DNA of 64,000 nt. Origin: Prosopocoilus inquinatus (taxonomy: Eukaryota > Arthropoda > Insecta > Coleoptera > Lucanidae). The stretch spans positions 186,001 to 250,000 of the forward strand of contig JAYKNF010000034.1 in NCBI GenBank assembly GCA_036172665.1. Reading direction: 5' to 3'. The position numbers and the translations under genes are program-made. The notes under the pieces were generated by a model. That model saw nothing but the letters and a program-made list of their open reading frames with translations, was not told the DNA's origin and ran no database searches. Shown here in pieces: positions 62,051 through 64,000 of the stretch. The first letter of the stretch is position 1. Every line of letters starts with the position of its first letter.

Positions 62051-64000
62051 AGGACGCAGCAGAAGCTGGAAAAAGTTTTAAACGAAACAACACGCATTAG
62101 CGTTGTTCCTGTGATGTATCTAATCGATCCTTACTCATCTATCATGTTATTTGGCGTTTCGATGGACTCCAGAAACTTTGATGTGAGATACGAAGTTCTC
62201 GGAGGCAGCTGAAGCTGGAAATAGCTTTAAACGAAACAACACGCATTAGCGTTGTTGATGTGATGTATCTAATCGATCCTTACTCATCTATCATGTTATT
62301 TGGCGTTTCGATGGACTCCAGTAACTTTGATGTGAGATACGAAGTTCTCGGACGCAGCTAAAGCTAGAAATAGTTTTAAACGAAACAACACGCATTAGCG
62401 TTGTTCCTGTGATGTATCTAATCGATCCTTACTTATCTATCATGTTATTTGACGTTTGGATGGACTCCAGTAACCCTGATGTGAGATACGAAGTTCTCGG
62501 ACGCAGCAGAAGCTGGAAATAGTTTTAAACGAAACAACACGCATTAGCGTTGTTCCTGTGATGTATCTAATCGATCCTTACTCATCTATAATGTTATTTG
62601 GCGTTTCGATGGACTCCAGTAACTCTGATGTGAGAAACAAAGTTTTCGGACGCAGCAGAAGCTGGAAATAGTTTTGAACGATACAACACGCATTAGCGTT
62701 GTTCCTGTGATGTATCTAATCGATCCTTACTTATATATCATGTTATTTGACGTTTGGATGGACTCCAGTAACCCTGATGTGAGATACGAAGTTCTCGGAC
62801 GCAGCAGAAGCTGGAAATAGTTTTAAACGAAACAACACGCATTAGCGTTGTTCCTGTGATGTATCTAATCGATCCTTACTCATCTATCATGTTATTTGGC
62901 GTTTCGATGGACTCCAGTAACTCTGATGTGAGATACAAAGTTCTCGGACGCAGCAGAAGCTGGAAATAGTTTTGAACGAAACAACACGTATTAACGTTGT
63001 TCCTGTGATGTATCTAAGCGATCCTTACTTATCTACTATGTTATTTGACGTTTCGATGGACTCCAGTAACTTTGATGTGAGATACGAAGTTCTCGGACGC
63101 AGCTGAAACTAGAAATAGTTTTAAACGAAACAACACGTATTAGCGTTGTTCCTGTGATGTATCTAATCGATCCTTACTCATCTATCATGTTATTTGGCGT
63201 TTCGATGGACTCCAGTAACTTTGATGTGAGTTACGAAGTTCTCGGACGCAGCTGAAGCTAGAAATAGTTTTAAACGAAACAACACGCATTAGCGTTGTTC
63301 CTGTGATGTATCTAATCGATCCTTACTTATATATCATGTTATTTGACGTTTGGATGGACTCCAGTAACCCTGATGTGAGATACGAAGTTCTCGGACGCAG
63401 CAGAAGCTGGAAATAGTTTTAAACGAAACAACACGTATTAGCGTTGTTCCTGTGATGTATCTAATCGATCCTTACTTATCTATCATGTTATTTGACGTTT
63501 GGATGGACTCCAGTAACTCTGATGTGAGATACGAAGTTCTCGGACGCAGCAGAAGCTGGAAATAGTTTTAAACGAAACAACACGCATTAGCGTTGTTCCT
63601 GTGATGTATCTAAACTACCCTTACTTATCTAACATGTTATTTGACGTTTGGATGGACTCCAGTAAGTCTGATGTGAGATACGAAATTTTCGGACGCAGCG
63701 GAAGCTGGAAATAGTTTTAAACGAAACAACACGCATTAGCGTTGTTCCTGTGATGTATCTAAACGATCCTTACTTATCTAACATGTTATTTGACGTTTGG
63801 ATGGACTCCAGTATGTCTGATGTGAGATACAAAGTTTTTGGACGCAGCAGGAGCTGGAAATAGTTTTAAACGAAACAACACGTATTATCGTTGTTCCTGT
63901 GCTGTATCTAATCGATCCTTACTTATCTATCATGTTATTTGACGTTTCGATGGACTCCAGTAACTCTGATGTGAGATACGACGTTTTCGGACGCAGCAGA

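Larger units (their letters stand above)
1..64000 (+). repeat. 149-bp tandem satellite array filling the whole window
   Basis: A 149-bp monomer repeats head to tail with no change of strand and no foreign insertion that I could find. Taking CTGGAAATAG as monomer position 1, starts fall at 1, 150, 299, 448, 597 and so on, giving about 430 copies. Recurrent landmarks are TTTTAAACG or TTTTGAACG (positions 11-19), AACAAC (21-26), GTTGTT (37-42), ATCGAT (58-63), GTTATTTGACG (81-91), TTCG or TTGG (93-96), GATGTGAGATAC (115-126) and GGACGCAGCAG (136-146). The consensus is about 40% GC. Most copies differ at a limited set of sites, such as 3, 15, 29-30, 49, 58-60, 70-79, 95, 98, 111-114, 127 and 130-133, while the remainder is nearly invariant. 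This is the signature of a homogenised eukaryotic satellite, probably centromeric or pericentromeric. The family name and species are not recognisable to me. Confidence 0.97.
56381..64000 (+). repeat. Satellite right flank with 3-, 5- and 9-monomer duplications
   Basis: No gene or foreign sequence was seen. The TATTTGTCG monomer at 57,511 and 57,958 is spaced 447 bp. GATCCTTAGTC occurs in two adjacent monomers (58,085 and 58,234, spaced 149 bp). ATCCTTTCCC lies at 60,181, 60,628 and 61,978. CAGCTGTAAATAG lies at 59,661 and 61,011, spaced 1350 bp (9 monomers + 9). The last part from about 62,700 resembles 56,500-57,450 in monomer order (ATTAACG/CTAAGCGATCC, GAGTTACGA, TTATATATC). Confidence 0.8.

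Noticed and set aside
1..64000. Possible tandem RNA gene array (5S rRNA, tRNA or snRNA)
   Set aside because: I saw no A/B-box pair, no internal 5S control-region sequence, no tRNA cloverleaf and no T-run terminator conserved in each monomer. The 149-bp unit is fully accounted for as satellite.
1..64000. Possible coding repeat protein with 149-bp units
   Set aside because: 149 is not a multiple of three, so the frame changes each monomer and meets stops. A protein repeat would need a unit length divisible by three.

Overview
The window is one uninterrupted head-to-tail satellite DNA array. A monomer of 149 bp repeats about 430 times, always on the same strand, from the first base to the last. 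Starting each monomer at the recurrent CTGGAAATAG, the first copies begin at 1, 150, 299 and 448. The consensus is about 40% GC. I found no gene, RNA gene, transposon, CRISPR array or unrelated spacer. The short open frames present are by-products of the satellite. This is eukaryotic heterochromatin of the kind found at centromeres or pericentromeres. The species cannot be read from the sequence. The consensus has about 9 CpG sites per 149 bp against about 6 expected from its base composition, so CpG is not depleted. That leans towards a lineage with little germline CpG methylation, such as many insects, but it is only an inference.

The structure lies in how monomer variants are arranged. From 1 to 8034 there is a clear higher-order repeat (HOR): units of 13, 12, 12, 5 (partial) and 12 monomers. 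From about 8035 to 13,700 the order is mixed, with a recurring three-monomer (447 bp) cassette. From about 13,700 to 20,335 there is a 12-monomer tandem duplication, a 32-monomer-spaced duplication and one unusual 162-bp monomer carrying a foldback insertion. From 20,335 to 25,550 a 1.5-kb block is repeated at a spacing of exactly 25 monomers (3725 bp), with a nested 7-monomer duplication. From 25,550 to 31,180 the pattern is local 3-, 4- and 7-monomer shuffling. Two related units of about 3.4 and 3.7 kb follow, at 31,180-34,616 and 34,617 to about 38,300.

The largest structure is a 9.5-kb tandem duplication: copy A at about 37,131-46,680 and copy B at about 46,681-56,380. The copies are nearly identical monomer by monomer but differ by whole-monomer gains and losses (steps of 149 and 298 bp) and one 1-bp deletion. 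The 3.4/3.7-kb event is older, because the tail of its second unit was carried into both 9.5-kb copies. From 56,381 to the end there are 3-, 5- and 9-monomer local duplications.

Features of the monomer that may matter functionally are its near-nucleosomal length, a partial CENP-B-box-like motif that is switched between TTCG and TTGG forms, and a short dyad (AACAAC ... GTTGTT). Length-variant monomers (146, 147, 158, 162 bp) record recombination or template switching. The 147- and 162-bp forms explain five of the seven open frames in the window, because their length is a multiple of three. No new protein-coding system is present. The most informative content is the layered record of satellite expansion.
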